Made by a program: the position numbers and the translations under genes
Origin: Capniomyces stellatus
Taxonomy: Eukaryota; Kickxellomycota; Harpellomycetes; Harpellales; Legeriomycetaceae
Length of the DNA: 64,000 nt
Direction of reading: 5' to 3'
Assembly (NCBI GenBank): GCA_001661515.1
Contig: LUVW01000013.1
Coordinates: 658,649 to 722,648 of the forward strand
Notes under the pieces: generated by a model
Told to the model about the DNA's origin: nothing
The model's input: only the letters and a program-made list of their open reading frames with translations
Database searches by the model: none
Shown here: in pieces, positions 25,554-37,989 of the stretch
Position numbering within the stretch: position 1 is the first letter of the stretch
How the letters are laid out: every line of letters starts with the position of its first letter

Positions 25554-25749
25554 GTTTGAAAACCCAACCAAAAAAAATAGTAGTAATAGTAATGGTAATA
25601 AAGTTTTAATGAGAAAGCAAAAGAAACAGATGATTGTTGCAAGAACTGGGAATTGGATTGATAAAAGAGAAATAATAAAGAAAAAGAAATAGTTAATGTA
25701 AAGTTGAAATTGAAATTGAAATTGAAATTGAAAAAAAAAGAGAAAAAAC

Positions 25750-28700
25750 TTAGGCGGATGATTGAATGGAGACAGGAGTATTTTGGTCATCATCAGAGGC
25801 AGTAATGGCGGGGATTGCGGAGGTGTTTAGGACAGGAACGATTTTTTGGGCTTGAGAAATCTTGTCGCCTAAACTCAAAGCTATTCCCTGAGTTTTGCTG
25901 CGAATTCTTATGTGGCCAGTGATGTTGGAGCTGGGGTCAACCTTTTCCAAGCTGACGTTGATCAGGGCATCTTCACCAAAAATAGACTTTGCATAGAGAT
26001 TGGCAGCCAAGAAGCCACAGTCGCCGAGCAATGCGCTGTTTGGGGTAAGACAAGCCATGTTGGTAGACTTGAGGAGATGGTCCAAGTAGACGTGGAGGTC
26101 GTCAATTTTGGTGATGACGTTGATTTTGTTCTCCCACTCAAACTCGGACCACATTGAGTGGAACTTGGCGTCGTCGCAGTAGGAGGGTCTGATGTACTCG
26201 AGGATGTCGATGTGGATGTCGTTAAAGACGATGCAGTGGGATTCATTGGTGGCAGGGCCGTCGTAGACCAGGTCGCCAAAAATGATACCAGTTTCGGTGG
26301 AAGAGACCTTGATGACGGCTTTGACGGTGGAGAAAGATCTTGGGGCAACGTTGTAAGGGCGGGGCTTTTCAACGAGCTTGAGATCACCAAGCATGGAGAA
26401 TTCGATGGCTAGGTTGCGGAGGGTGTCGTTGGTTTGGTTTACTACCAGGATGTCAAGGACAATGTCGTACTGGTGGACAGTCAGGTAGACCTCGGCGTAA
26501 ACAGGGTCGGAGAACCCAGTGAGTTGGACAATGTTGTCGAGTTTGGAAACCGCAGTTGCTCCAAATGTGCTCTCGGTCAGCCCAGGCACGGACTCGGGAT
26601 CCTCGTCGCCGTCGTCCGTGGTCTTGGTAGACAACAGCCGGAACTGGATAGGCGAGTTGATGTTGTTTTCAGCAAGCTGTTTGTCAGCCCTCTTGGACTT
26701 GGCAATCCGGGCATCCTGAGCCTTCACAAGTTTTGTAAATGCAGAATGTGTGTCCTCCAAGAATGCCATTTCCAGGTCGCTGTGGTCCTCTTGCTTATGC
26801 TCCAGCGCTCTTATGCACGCAAGAATTCGGTCGTACGAATCCTCGTCTATTGACGTCTTCACCAGTCCAGATTGCCCAATTCTGATCACTCCAATCATCA
26901 CCAACAATGCCTGTGCATTGAGCTTGTTGAACTCCGAGTCCACCACCTTGAGCTTGCCCATTCTCAGCACCAGCTTTGTCAATGCATTTGACAGAACAAC
27001 TCCCACAAAGTAGTCTCCATCAAGCAGAAGTTTCCTGATTGGTGGCTTCGACTCTCCCACTACCACCACCTTACCTGGCCCCGAGTCCAACGACGACTCT
27101 GTCGCATATGTCCCATCAGGAAGAATTCTACGCCGTGAATTAGTCTGAACCTGAGTCTGAGTCTGCCCCATAACTTCATTACCCTCCTCACCATCTCCTG
27201 AATTGTTAACATCACTAGCCGCCTCCCTCTATTTTAACCAACATTCATCAACATTTACTATTTATCTCCCACCCTCCACATTTACACGCCAATTTGCTTA
27301 TTCAAATAATATCAATATAAATAAGCCTTACCATTTCCTGCGCCAACAATGGCAATTCCCCAAGTCCTTCATAAATTCTTTCCCAGGTACCATTAATAGC
27401 TATTTATTTTCATTATTATCATTTTCATTATTATTATTTTCATTATTATCATTATTATTATTATTTCTATTATTTCTATTATCGATACTAGTATCATTGC
27501 TATACAGCATATACTTGCCTTCAACATCATCTGCATATTCTCCCAACACCCAAAGTGCCAAGCGCATAGCCTTGCTGGTTTTGATCTCTGGGAATGTATC
27601 TAAAAGATCCTTGATGATGCTTGGTCTTAGAAGCGGGAATTTCTCCACCACCTCCCTATTTTACCATACACACATACAGATAGAAATACATTTAATCTCA
27701 AATAAAAAAAATTAAAATATAATTTTCTTTTGATAGCCTACTTTAGCCAAGTACAAGCTAGTCTTTATTAAACCAAGCATTTAATACAATGTATTCTTAC
27801 CTAACAAACGCAATCGCATCTGCAGCTGATGTGTTTGAAAATTCGCTTATAGAACTCAAAAACAGCTTAGAAACTACTTCTGCCACCTCTGGGAAACTAA
27901 CCGCACAAGTGTGGATTGTTTGGACAAGCAATGATCTGTAATCAACCGACTATTTGTTTTATTGCCACATATCACCATGTACAACTAACTATCAGTCTAC
28001 TTTCTAGCTACCACTGCCAATTCAGCTCTTTTTATATTACACAGATCTGTAATCAATCACAATCTTTTACCTTATCGTTATCTGATTCCAAAGTGCTTCT
28101 CAATTCCTTTCTAAGGATCCCAACAACCTCTGAAACGTTTCTTTGGCTTGTAAGCAGCATCACAGTGTTTAAACACTTGCGTTTTACCTCAATGTCAGAG
28201 CTAATCAAGTAAATAACCAATCATGTTTATATTCAGTTCATAATCTTTAAAGAAAACAAGCAGAAATAATCTTTACATTCAGGGGTTTTCCAGCACTGTA
28301 TGTTTATACCACCAATAAGGAGGTTGTACACATATATATATATTTGTAAATGTATGTATATTGTGTTTGTTGCCGAGTTATTAATACTTACTTTGTAAGA
28401 ATCTGTAAAAGGTCCATTGCCAAGTCGTCAAGAAGGCCCTCGTGCTTCTCTCTCAGCGTGTCCAAACGGTCCAAAGCAATCAGTTTTACGTTATTGTTCG
28501 ACTCTCTGACCACCAACTGAATCAGTGCCATCCCAGCAGCTATTTATCAACATCAAAAAATGTTGTGATTAATTTATACCACCAGTTTGGTACATCGTTA
28601 CACATCTGTATATAACGTGTGTTTACCTTTAACCGCTGCTGCGCTGTTGGTGAGAATCACCAGTGTATCTGCGGCTTCAAACTTTACTGAACTCAATGGC

Positions 28701-29876
28701 GACTGAAGCATTTCAAATACTATTCTGATGTACTTGGGCTTCATTTGCGCATGTGACTTTAAGGTCTTGCGAATAAGCTCAATAATTGCAAGCTGGATTG
28801 TTGCCTCAAAGCTCCCAATCACCTGAATCGACTCCATCAACCACTGCACTGCTATGTCTGGGCTGCATTGCGAAAGGAATATTAACGCATTTCGCTTACT
28901 CATGACGTCTGATTCCTATTACCACACAGCATTTCACCAACCATTAATTTCACCCCTCAACATGTATTTATACCACGTCTCTTGTACAGTAACAGAAACA
29001 AGTCCTACTAGTTCAATTGCTACCCTAACCCACTTACTGCTACTAAAAATGATTGAATCAGCTCTGGTGCGTCTGGGATCAAATTTGGCAGGTTTTTATA
29101 TATGCTGTTAATCGCCAAAACTGCATTTCTACGCACGTATGCATGGCGATGTTCCTATCATTTACAATTTATCACATATTTCCTTGTTATTTCTTTTACT
29201 CATCCGTTCTGTTTATTTTTTTTTATTGAAATCATCCGTTCTGTTTAAAGTCAACACACAGGCGCACTGTTCTAGATTTAAGTGTTACTTTGAAGCTGAC
29301 TTACCAAACATTCTCTGGTGGGCCCAACCAAAGGCTCCAAGATTTCTTGCTCGCGCAAACGACACAAAAACCTCAGCGTTGCTCCTCTAATGTACTCGTT
29401 GGAGTGACGAAGATCATTAAGCAAGGCATTGCTACATTTTAAAATATTCATTTCCTCTCTTTATTAATCTCACAACTTCATCTCGCACTATACGTGTCTT
29501 CAGTTTTTATAGCTATTAAACGCTACTGCGCAGTCCCGCTTTTATTTTTTTGCTCGTCTCCCTTGCTAAATACTTACCAAATCAAGATCGTTTCTTGTTT
29601 CAATTTCCCATCCTCATTGTATTTTGGACAGACTTCCCAATAAAACAACAACAGCTTTTTCAGCACTTTGTTCTTGGTTGGCATGACAAATCTGATGACA
29701 AACATCAACAAGGAATCATACTTTTCTCCATTCAAAGTCCCGATTATTATTTTTTCAAGCGCCTCTCGTTTAATATCATCTGTACCCCTCTCAAGGTCTC
29801 TTTTGAGCGTCTGCAGATTTGGAATGTCCAAATCCGCTCGCTGCTCAATTAAAGCATAACAGATCTCTTGTGACAT
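25750..29876 (-). CDS. SEC26: coatomer subunit beta (beta-COP, SEC26)
   Basis: Structural subunit of the COPI coat that forms retrograde Golgi-to-ER vesicles. Ten exons on the minus strand: 29876-29578, 29431-29305, 29154-29038, 28915-28627, 28539-28392, 28200-28071, 27949-27801, 27655-27489, 27399-27332, 27228-25750; 990 aa, all phases closed. The N-terminal adaptin-like solenoid shows [27 protein letters not shown] and [12 protein letters not shown]; the C-terminal part shows [33 protein letters not shown] and the family signature [11 protein letters not shown] with [15 protein letters not shown]. Exon 8 to 9 is the least certain join: the 89-base intron 27400-27488 is mostly AAT repeat. 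Many + strand frames over exon 10 are shadows. Confidence 0.95.
27400..27488. repeat. AAT trinucleotide-rich SEC26 intron 8
   Basis: On the coding strand the intron (GTATCG ... AAATAG) consists largely of aat, aataga and gataat units. If retained, the same frame would read an Asn-rich tract and then TAG. Confidence 0.7.
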
Positions 29877-32800
29877 CTTTTCCTTATTTTCACCTTTCCT
29901 TCCCTTTACTTTTCTTTGCTTGCTGCTTGTTTTATTGTTGTGTGTTCTTTCTATATTTCATGTATTCGTATACATATATTTGACATTGTTTACTTTTTTA
30001 AATAATCCAATAAACTGTTTTTTCTTTGTTCCCATATCATCATCTGCGTTATATTTACCTTTTTACAGCCTTCTCTTGTGGAAATGTAGATGTGTTTGTT
30101 GTTTTTCTTAGTTTATCTTTGCGGTCTTTTAACTTGCTTGGATTTATATTGAATATAAAAACACCTTTTGTCAATACCAAGTACCTTTTTTTTGTTGTTT
30201 ATTTGACTCTAGTTTTATTTATTTTTCTCTTTTCTCTTTTACTTTTACTTTGTAATTTCAGGTGGTAAATGGCTATAACAATATAAATTTGAATCCTAGA
30301 ACCAAGCTTTTGCAGAACTATTTCCAGTGAATTGCTACCAGACATTTACATTCCTCCTGGCTAACACTTTATTTACTTTTTCTACACTTTTATTGTAACT
30401 GATTATTATTCCACTCACAACAATGAAGTGTCTAATTATTAGCTGGCCCTTCTTGAATTTTGCCGAATTAAAACCTCCACATACTCAATTTAGCGCCGTT
30501 TAAAACTTTAGCTTATCCAATACTTGGCCATAATTTTCAACAAGTATCAATCAATCTCAGCATTGTCAGTTGCAGTTTTTGTTCTGTTAATTTCACTGAT
30601 TCTAGCCAGGTAATGCGCTTCTATTGGCTACAATGTAAAATCTCTATTCACAGCCAGTAACCAGTATTTACGCACCTCATATTTTGTAGCCAAAGCAAAT
30701 CAGCGTTTCTTGCAAGTCCTTGTCATTGTTAACTCGATACACTTGGTAAATTTAAATTGCTACAATTTTTTTTGAATGTTTTTTTTGTGAAAAGATTTAT
30801 TTTATTTTTAGCTTTTTTTAAAAAATAATATTACAAGATACTAAAAAGATACAAAACTAAATCAATAAAGAAAAGATAAGATATGAAAATATACAAGTCT
30901 GGAACAGAGGTATTAAGAAGGAGCAAGCACCTAAAGGGTCAAATTCAAAGACAAAACTTATCAGTAAACGTTCAATAAGACAGAATGGCCAAGATAAAGC
31001 ATATTGAGTTTAAGAAAGTTGATGTTCAGTTTAAACTAGTTCTTTTCAAGTGATACTTTTTAGTATGATCAAAGAGCTGGGTTTAAGCAAAAATGTTATT
31101 CATCAGGAGCAACTAAATTAACAGCATAAATAAATAAAAAAGGGGCTATGTCTCTTACCTTTAATACGCAGACAGATGCAGAAAAGTTAAATCAAAGTAC
31201 TCGATCAATCCACAAATAGTAAAGCTGGTTTATATGTGCTTTCAACCCCTGAAAAGAAGGTGTAGTAGTCTTGATAAAATAAATCTTGAATAAACGGCTA
31301 ACTGGTCGCACCGAAATGACAGACCAGCTCTCCAATCAATCCCGACATATTGACCAGCGACTAGTATACACCTTGGTTGAAGGAATGAAACAGATATAAA
31401 CAAACTATTTGGATCAAGAAAAAGTACAATGTTGGTGAGGAAGATACTACAACAAAGAAACATAAATAATGGTATCTTTTATATTGAATTCAAATGCTAA
31501 AAATTTTTTACTAAAATTTCAAAAATCATTGAAACTAGAAACTTTTTTTTATAAAATTTTTTTTTGCACCCTCCGCTAGTAGTTATTGGCGATTCTACTA
31601 GTTAAAAAGCTGCTGAGCTCTAAAAAAAAGAAAAAAAATAGCAACAGTAGTAAAATAGTGCTTAAAAAAAAAAGGATTAATGCAAAAAATGCAAATAAGA
31701 ATTATTTTTTTGTTGGAGGATAAAAAGTGAATTTAGGAGTCTGTATTGGGCCAGATTAACAAGTTAAAAAAAATCAAGCGAATACGATACCAATTAGAAG
31801 CGGAGTGTATTAAAAAGCTTACCCAGTGAGCAAGATCAACAAAAATTTTCACCGAGTTCCGTTTTTTAACTAAATGAAAATACAAAAGGCGCTCCAATGA
31901 GAAAAAGACAGTGTAGTGGACAATACTTATCAAAAAGAATAAAAAAAGTGAATAGGGTTTTACCAGCTGTTAAATATTGCTCAAGTGAAAAAAGGGGAAG
32001 TGTTGTGAATATCACCCAGGATTATAACATGTTTACAATCAGGCTTGTTAAACCCAAAAAAACGCAATTTTGGGATACTATACAAGTGCTGTGCACAAAA
32101 CCAATCGATTTTGTGAATATAGGTAAAACGAGCTTATCACAGAGTCGATTTTGCTATGAGTAGAACAATAAATACAGTGCTCTAGAGCCTTATATTTTTT
32201 AAAGACGTTGGCCAAGTTTAGATTATAAAATTGATGACTTATGTGTTTTTTGTTGGTTGGTTTAATGTATTTGTTTTGTGTGCACGGTTTTAGTATATGC
32301 ATTTAGCTGAATGTATTGTGAATAGACATAGAAATTATAGACTTTTTAAGACTATGTTTACGCTAATTATTAACGTTAAACACAACTGGAAAAGTTGTAT
32401 TTGGAGTTATACATTCTGTTTGGGCGGTTAAAGTAGGCAAAATCACTAAATTGTAAAAAATATCCTACATATCAGGAGTTACAAGTCAAAAGATCAGTTG
32501 AAGCCAACCAAACTGAAAACACCAGAAAACCAATGTACTTGGTAGTTGCAGGTATGGAATTCCAAAAACATGGCACACGTTTTAGTATACAAGTCCAGTT
32601 TTAAAAAACAAGCATTGAAGCAACATCTTAATTTTGGCACGTAGAGTGCAGCGTCAACGACTCTCTTGAATGTGTAAGGCTCTACTGCAACCCAACACAC
32701 TGGATTTCTAAATATATGACTGGAGTATTGAACCAGGATGCGCTTTTGTTACACAATAACCTAAATACGAATAACAACATACTATGATAACAGAGCCCAT

Positions 32801-33784
32801 ATTTAGAACAAAGAACATAAATCAATAAATCAATAAATCAAAAGCAGAGCTAATAAATAGTATCGAAAGGCGCGATGACACGTGAAAATAAAGACTAAGA
32901 TTATGCTGGCAAAGGCAATGTAAAAGGCTAATTGAGCACTGACTGCAGTAAGACACAGAGCCTAAACACCAAATAAGCAGCCTATAGCACTAATAATATG
33001 GAATAACTGAACCTGTTAGTAACACAGTAATAGTACAGATCATACTGAATTTGTACTCGACTGAATGTCCAATGCCCTAAACGGACAAAACATCGTGGAA
33101 GAAACCCTTGATAAGAAAATAAACATCATTTCAATAAAGTAAAATAAAACATTCTGGAAAACGAGTCAAAAGCAAAATCGTCAATAATTGGTTAAAAGAA
33201 GCAACATTTGTCAATATTTAGCAATGATGATAGGGTTTTTTTTTTGACCGGTTAAAAGTAGGGGGAAATTGTGCATATTTAAATAACTAAATGATTCAGT
33301 ATTTTAAACCAAGCTGGTTCATAAAATGCGAAAATTGTTGAAACCTTAATTGGGAGCGAGAAAGCCCAAACATCAGCAAAGTAACAATTAAACCAAAGAC
33401 TGTAGTGAATAAAAGAAGAGTCAGTGTCATAAAATCGGGGGGTAAAAGCCAAAAAATGTAATACAATAAAAGTGTAGTAAGCCCTTATAAAACTAAAAAG
33501 AAAATAAATAACATGGATTATCAAACATTAAGCGTTGGTGCGTAGCAAGGTCGGGCTATAAAAGTGCACTATATCCTACCTTAGACATAAAACTGATAAA
33601 CTAAATTGCACCTTTGGTTAGTGTTCTACTTTTAATTTTCTTACCGAAACAATTAGTTTTATTTATTTCTTCTATCTTTGTAAAGTCACTGACAGAGAAG
33701 AAAAAGAGATATAACAAAATAAAACAGAATAGAACCGCACCCAAAACACAAAAATCTGCTCTAAACAAGTCACACGTAAACACC
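29877..33784. other. intergenic, SEC26 to acyl-CoA ligase
   Basis: No recognised gene in 3.9 kb. The first 400 bases are pyrimidine-rich on the + strand, i.e. purine-rich upstream of SEC26. Later frames (31242-31463, 32078-32302, 32494-32754, 33279-33524 on minus; 31897-32163 on plus) match nothing I know. The right end should hold the ligase promoter and leader. Confidence 0.55.
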
Positions 33785-35470
33785 ATGATATTCAAGTCAA
33801 AGTTCGAGGCTATTGACATGCCAGCAGTAGATCTCCCAAGTTTCATTTTTGCCTCTGCAAAATACCACACCGAAATACTAGGCAAACAGAGCGAGTTTGC
33901 TATTTGCGACGGTCCAACAGGGAGGTCGTTTACCATTTACGAACTCGAAGAAAACACCCTGAAATTTGCTGCTGGACTTAAGCATAACCTCGGCTTCAAA
34001 AAAGACGATGTGTTGCTAATATTCTCACCCAACACCATATACTTTCCATTGGTGACACTGGCCGCAATTATGAACGGAGGTGTGGCCACAACAGCGAGTC
34101 CCTCATACCTTGCCCACGAACTGGCATATCAGCTCAAGCATACAAACGCCTCTGTTGTTGTTACACACTCCATGGTTCTTAATGTGGCAAAAGAGGCCAT
34201 CAAACTGTCGGGTCTGAACATCCCAGACTCCAAAATCATCCTAGCAGACATAGATGGTCGTACAGAAAACTTCAAGCGGGTTGAGGATGTGTACTCTAAC
34301 AAGAAATTTGAAAAACATACAATCAAGACCAAGAAAGAGGCTGTAGACACAACTGCGTTTATTTGCTACTCCTCCGGAACAACAGGGCTTCCAAAAGGAG
34401 TAATGTTGTCGCATATGAATATGGTGTCAAACATTATTCAATTGGAACATTTTGGAACGTACAACCATTGGTGGACAGACGAGAGAAAGCTGCACAGAAT
34501 TATTGGGTTCTTGCCATTTTACCACATTGCTGGGCTAAACGGATCCTTGCATATGGGACTTGCTAGGGCTATAGGCGTTGTTGTTATGCCCAAGTACGAT
34601 ACAAAGACGTTTTTGGAGAATGTTGAAAAGTACAAAATCACGTTTGGATACAGCGTGCCACCTATCTTTGTGGATATTGTAAACAGTGGGATTGTAAAGA
34701 ATTATGACTTGAGCTCGTTACACGCAATGACCACTGGTGCAGCACCTATGGGAACAGCTTTGCTTGAAAAGGTGATAAAAACGCTTAACATAAACGTTTA
34801 CCAATCATACGGAATGACAGAAACAAGTCCTGGAACTGTGCTAAGCAGTGAAAAGCACTACAAGTATGGCTCAATAGGTGTGCTCTTAATCAATGTTGAA
34901 GCAAAGGTGATTGGCGAGAATGGTGCTGAGCTTGGACCAAATGAGACAGGAGAGCTGTGCTTCAAAGGCCCAAATATCATGAAGGGATACCTCAAAAACG
35001 AAAAAGCCACAAATGAAATGATTGACAGCGATGGATTTTTAGCAACAGGCGACATTGGTCACATTGATGAAGATGGCTACTTGTTTATCAGCGACCGCAA
35101 AAAAGAGCTGATCAAGTACAAAGGATTCCAAGTAGCACCGGCTGAGCTGGAGGGCGTCCTTGGAGGGCATCCCGATGTGGCTGATTGTGCGGTTATCGGT
35201 GTTTATCTTGAGGAACAGGCTACTGAGGTTCCAAAAGCATATATTATGTTGCCATCCAAATATGCCAAACACTCTGACCAAGAGAGGGCGTTGGTGCTTA
35301 AGAACCTGGAAACATGGTTTAACAGCAATGTTGGCCACAACAAAAAGATGCGTGGAGGAATGGAAATCATTGACGTAATCCCAAAGAGCCCATCAGGAAA
35401 GATACTTCGAAAGGAGCTGGTGAAGATCAATGCTGCCAACACTCTTTCTAAACTTAAAGTCAAACTTTGA
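33785..35470 (+). CDS. acyl-CoA ligase, 4-coumarate-CoA ligase-like (ANL superfamily)
   Basis: Adenylate-forming enzyme that activates a carboxylic acid with ATP and transfers it to CoA. Single exon, 561 aa, the usual 4CL length. I take the ATG at 33785 (MIFKSKFEAIDMP); the frame is open further upstream but without a conserved start. Core motifs: P-loop YSSGTTGLPKG (residues 195-205), SYGMTETSPG (341-350), TGDIG (about 421-425) with the ribose-binding Asp, the hinge ISDRKKELIKYKGFQVAP, and the C-terminal catalytic Lys in SPSGKILRKEL (about 539). It ends in SKLKVKL, which is not a canonical peroxisomal signal, so location is open. No intron, unusual here. A truncated copy of its 3' end lies at 51283-51656. 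Confidence 0.9.
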   Translation: MIFKSKFEAIDMPAVDLPSFIFASAKYHTEILGKQSEFAICDGPTGRSFTIYELEENTLKFAAGLKHNLGFKKDDVLLIFSPNTIYFPLVTLAAIMNGGVATTASPSYLAHELAYQLKHTNASVVVTHSMVLNVAKEAIKLSGLNIPDSKIILADIDGRTENFKRVEDVYSNKKFEKHTIKTKKEAVDTTAFICYSSGTTGLPKGVMLSHMNMVSNIIQLEHFGTYNHWWTDERKLHRIIGFLPFYHIAGLNGSLHMGLARAIGVVVMPKYDTKTFLENVEKYKITFGYSVPPIFVDIVNSGIVKNYDLSSLHAMTTGAAPMGTALLEKVIKTLNINVYQSYGMTETSPGTVLSSEKHYKYGSIGVLLINVEAKVIGENGAELGPNETGELCFKGPNIMKGYLKNEKATNEMIDSDGFLATGDIGHIDEDGYLFISDRKKELIKYKGFQVAPAELEGVLGGHPDVADCAVIGVYLEEQATEVPKAYIMLPSKYAKHSDQERALVLKNLETWFNSNVGHNKKMRGGMEIIDVIPKSPSGKILRKELVKINAANTLSKLKVKL

Positions 35471-36730
35471 TGTGTCCTTGTATCCATTCTGTTTTCTTTG
35501 TTTTCTCTTTGTTCTCTCTTTGTTTTGACTTTATTTTCTTACTGTTTTCTCTTTGTTTACTCTTTCTTCATGCCTTAATTTGGTTAGTCTAGTGCTTATC
35601 CATCCAGCGAGATGTAAAGTCCTACAGTTTTTTTCTTGTTTATTTTTACTCTTGGCATCTCAAACAAAGCCAAATAAGATTCTCATTGTATTTTGACAAA
35701 AAAGAATCATGCAAGTTATTATACAAAGTTGATACACCCCCTTTATAACATTCAAAAGTATTAGGTTTCCCGAGTGCAAATAGATTAGTGGCTATACTGT
35801 ATTAAACTTGCGACACTCCATAATATATTTTTGACAACTGATTCCAAATCAGTATAATGCACTTTTGGTGGAGCAACAACTTGTAGTCAGATATGACAAC
35901 GTACCAGCAGGGCTGTGGGCACAACTTATTAGGTATACTACTTGATCATTGGCTTTAACCAGTTTAGTAGTTTCTTCTAATTATTGGTAAAGAGCCATTC
36001 CGTTTTGTTCTTTATATTGGTAATAGCTCAGCACTGCTAACACAAGCGAGTTTGATATACAATCACACCCTATCATTGACTTGGGTTTGGCGATTCTGTG
36101 CACTCATGCGATCACAACGGTTTATTTGTTTTGTAACATTTCTTTACCGCCAACTTTTGGCAAGCCAATTTTACTAGGCGCCAAATATATTACTATTATT
36201 TCAATAAATAAATATATATATATACTACTACTATTGGAGTATAAATATAACAATAGAAAGATATTCTACATCAATTGTAAATCACAGTGCTGCTGTTGAG
36301 TGACGCCTGTGCTTGGTAATATACCGTTGAATTTAACCTTTTCTATTGGACTTTGGCTTAGCTTTTCTTGGCTTTTCACTTTTGCAGGGATTTTAAAGCT
36401 CGCTTTATGGTCTCGCTTTTTTTTTTTTTAGTTTTAGTTAAACGTAACTTCTCAAGATATTGTTACTATTATTTCGTTTATAATCAAACTTCAGCAATAC
36501 TCCACCGACTCTTATTTTGGAAAATTTATTTCAAACTTGTAAAAAAAAAAAAAAACTCTTTGTTGGTTAAATGAGTTTGATGAGACGAAGAATTATCATG
36601 GTTGGTTTGTTACAGAACATTGGCTTTTTGACTAGCGAATCAAATCGATAATCGGAAACTGTTGGTCATATTTTTTTTGCTAGGATTTACCTAAAAGCAT
36701 AAATTACGACATAGGCAAAATTAAAAGCAG

Positions 36731-36991
36731 ATGGGCAAGCTGATAGACATTCGAATGACGCGCCTAATCTTTTTAAAAGGCTATGTGTATGTTGGCATCA
36801 TCATTAACACATCTTTCGAATTAATACAATAACTTTTCAGCTCGGAAACATCAAAAATCATACTTAAAGAGCTCAAGAAGTTGTATGTCCTTCAACAAAC
36901 GCCTGTTGGTTGTAAAGAAATGCACAGCAGTTATTCCAAAACCAACAAGTATCCGGCTCCAAGTACTTTAAAAAGCACAAATATTCAGTAG
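36731..36991 (+). CDS. candidate small two-exon gene, unknown function
   Basis: ATG at 36731, exon 36731-36786, donor GTATGT, 54-base intron, acceptor CAG, exon 36841-36991; 68 aa if spliced. The second exon is an open stretch of about 50 codons with balanced composition (TSKIILKELKKLYVLQQ and later KYPAPSTLK). I do not recognise it. Against it: the CAG acceptor is rare in this window, and the stop lies only 66 bases before the SYLF start codon. It could equally be leader sequence of that gene or chance. Confidence 0.22.
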
Positions 36992-37005
36992 TCAATACTC
37001 AACAG

Positions 37006-37031
37006 CCAATATCCAACAACCAGCGACCAAT
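37006..37031 (+). promoter_or_regulatory. two CCAAT boxes before the SYLF gene
   Basis: CCAAT at 37006-37010 and 37027-37031, in a CAA-rich leader-like tract 26-51 bases before the ATG. Seen as motifs only; they are unusually close to the start codon. Confidence 0.25.
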
Positions 37032-37056
37032 ACGTAATTCTCAATTTATCTTCAAT

Positions 37057-37989
37057 ATGCTAAATTTCAGTTCACCTGGCTCGGTCAACCTATCCGAAGA
37101 GTGCTGGAAGGCTACAAGGATAGTTAAATCATACTTTAACCCAACTTCGTTGTCGAGTTTAGACAGTCATATACCAGCCGATTATATAGATAATTGTGCA
37201 GGAATAGTTATTCTAAGCAAAGCCAAAGGCAGGCTTATTTACGTTGGAGAGGCAAGCTCTGGGTTGATAGTGTCAAGATTACCTAACAATAAATGGTCGC
37301 TGCCGTCTGCAGTAGGGACTAGCAGCAAATGCATCAGTGGCAAACTTGGCGGTAAGATAACAGATGCAATCATAGTGCTAAATACCCGAGATGCAGTAGA
37401 TGCCTTTATTAGCAGTGGAAGCATAGACATCGGTGCTATAACTAAAGCTCGTGCGGGGCCTTTAGGAAAATCAAGCACATATTCCAACTCTACAGACAAT
37501 GTTGCCCCAATACTAACACTAAGTAACAACCGCAAGGTGCACGTAGATGCGGCTTTGGGAAGCAAAACAATAATCGAGCAAAAAGGGGCCAATAAAAAAT
37601 ATTACGGTAGAAGTATACCATCAAAGAGGATACTAAACTCATCATACCCCGTTCCTACCGAGGTATTGGAGCTACACGATGCTCTTGATCATCTTTCAAA
37701 AGTCATCAGTCTCAGAAAAGCAGTACTAGAGTCCAATAAAATATTTGCTATGCAAATGAAAGAGTATAGAAAGAAAGAGGTAGATCAGTGTTCTGAAAGT
37801 CCAGTAGAAGACATCATGTCATGCTCCGGCAGTTCATCAAAAGTAGGTTCGCTGTATAGCTTTGACGATATGTTGTCTAAAACAAATACTTTTCAGAGTG
37901 CAAATACACTTGATGGATGTTCCAGCAATGGTAGGACGATTAAAGACTCTTTGAAAAAAGTCTTAAATAACTTTTGTAAAGGGCGTTGA
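37057..37989 (+). CDS. SYLF-domain (Ysc84/SH3YL1-type) protein
   Basis: SYLF domains bind phosphoinositides and actin at endocytic sites in the Ysc84/Lsb3 family. Single exon, 310 aa. The domain covers about residues 10-215: IPADYIDNCAGIVILSKAKG, GEASSGLIVSRLPNNKWSLPSAVG, ITDAIIVLNTRDAVDAF, KARAGPLGKSSTYS and the closing YYGRSIPSKRIL with PVP. No SH3 domain follows, unlike yeast Ysc84; the last 90 residues are Ser-rich and of low similarity to anything I know. Within the domain the usual glycine-rich stretch after SAVG is changed (TSSKCISGKLGG), so this is a divergent member. No introns, which is odd for this genome. Function is by family only. Confidence 0.85.
   Translation: MLNFSSPGSVNLSEECWKATRIVKSYFNPTSLSSLDSHIPADYIDNCAGIVILSKAKGRLIYVGEASSGLIVSRLPNNKWSLPSAVGTSSKCISGKLGGKITDAIIVLNTRDAVDAFISSGSIDIGAITKARAGPLGKSSTYSNSTDNVAPILTLSNNRKVHVDAALGSKTIIEQKGANKKYYGRSIPSKRILNSSYPVPTEVLELHDALDHLSKVISLRKAVLESNKIFAMQMKEYRKKEVDQCSESPVEDIMSCSGSSSKVGSLYSFDDMLSKTNTFQSANTLDGCSSNGRTIKDSLKKVLNNFCKGR

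Larger units (their letters stand above)
35471..37056. other. intergenic, acyl-CoA ligase to SYLF gene
   Basis: The first 130 bases are the ligase 3' flank, duplicated near 51.3 kb. A weak candidate two-exon gene at 36731-36991 is listed separately. Otherwise AT-rich DNA with no recognised content. Confidence 0.55.

Noticed and set aside
25912..27013. Plus-strand open frames over SEC26 exon 10
   Set aside because: Shadow frames of a clearly conserved minus-strand coding exon.
32494..32754. 86-codon open minus-strand frame rich in Cys, Val and Phe
   Set aside because: No ATG at its head, no recognised motif and no splice partner; kept only as a note.
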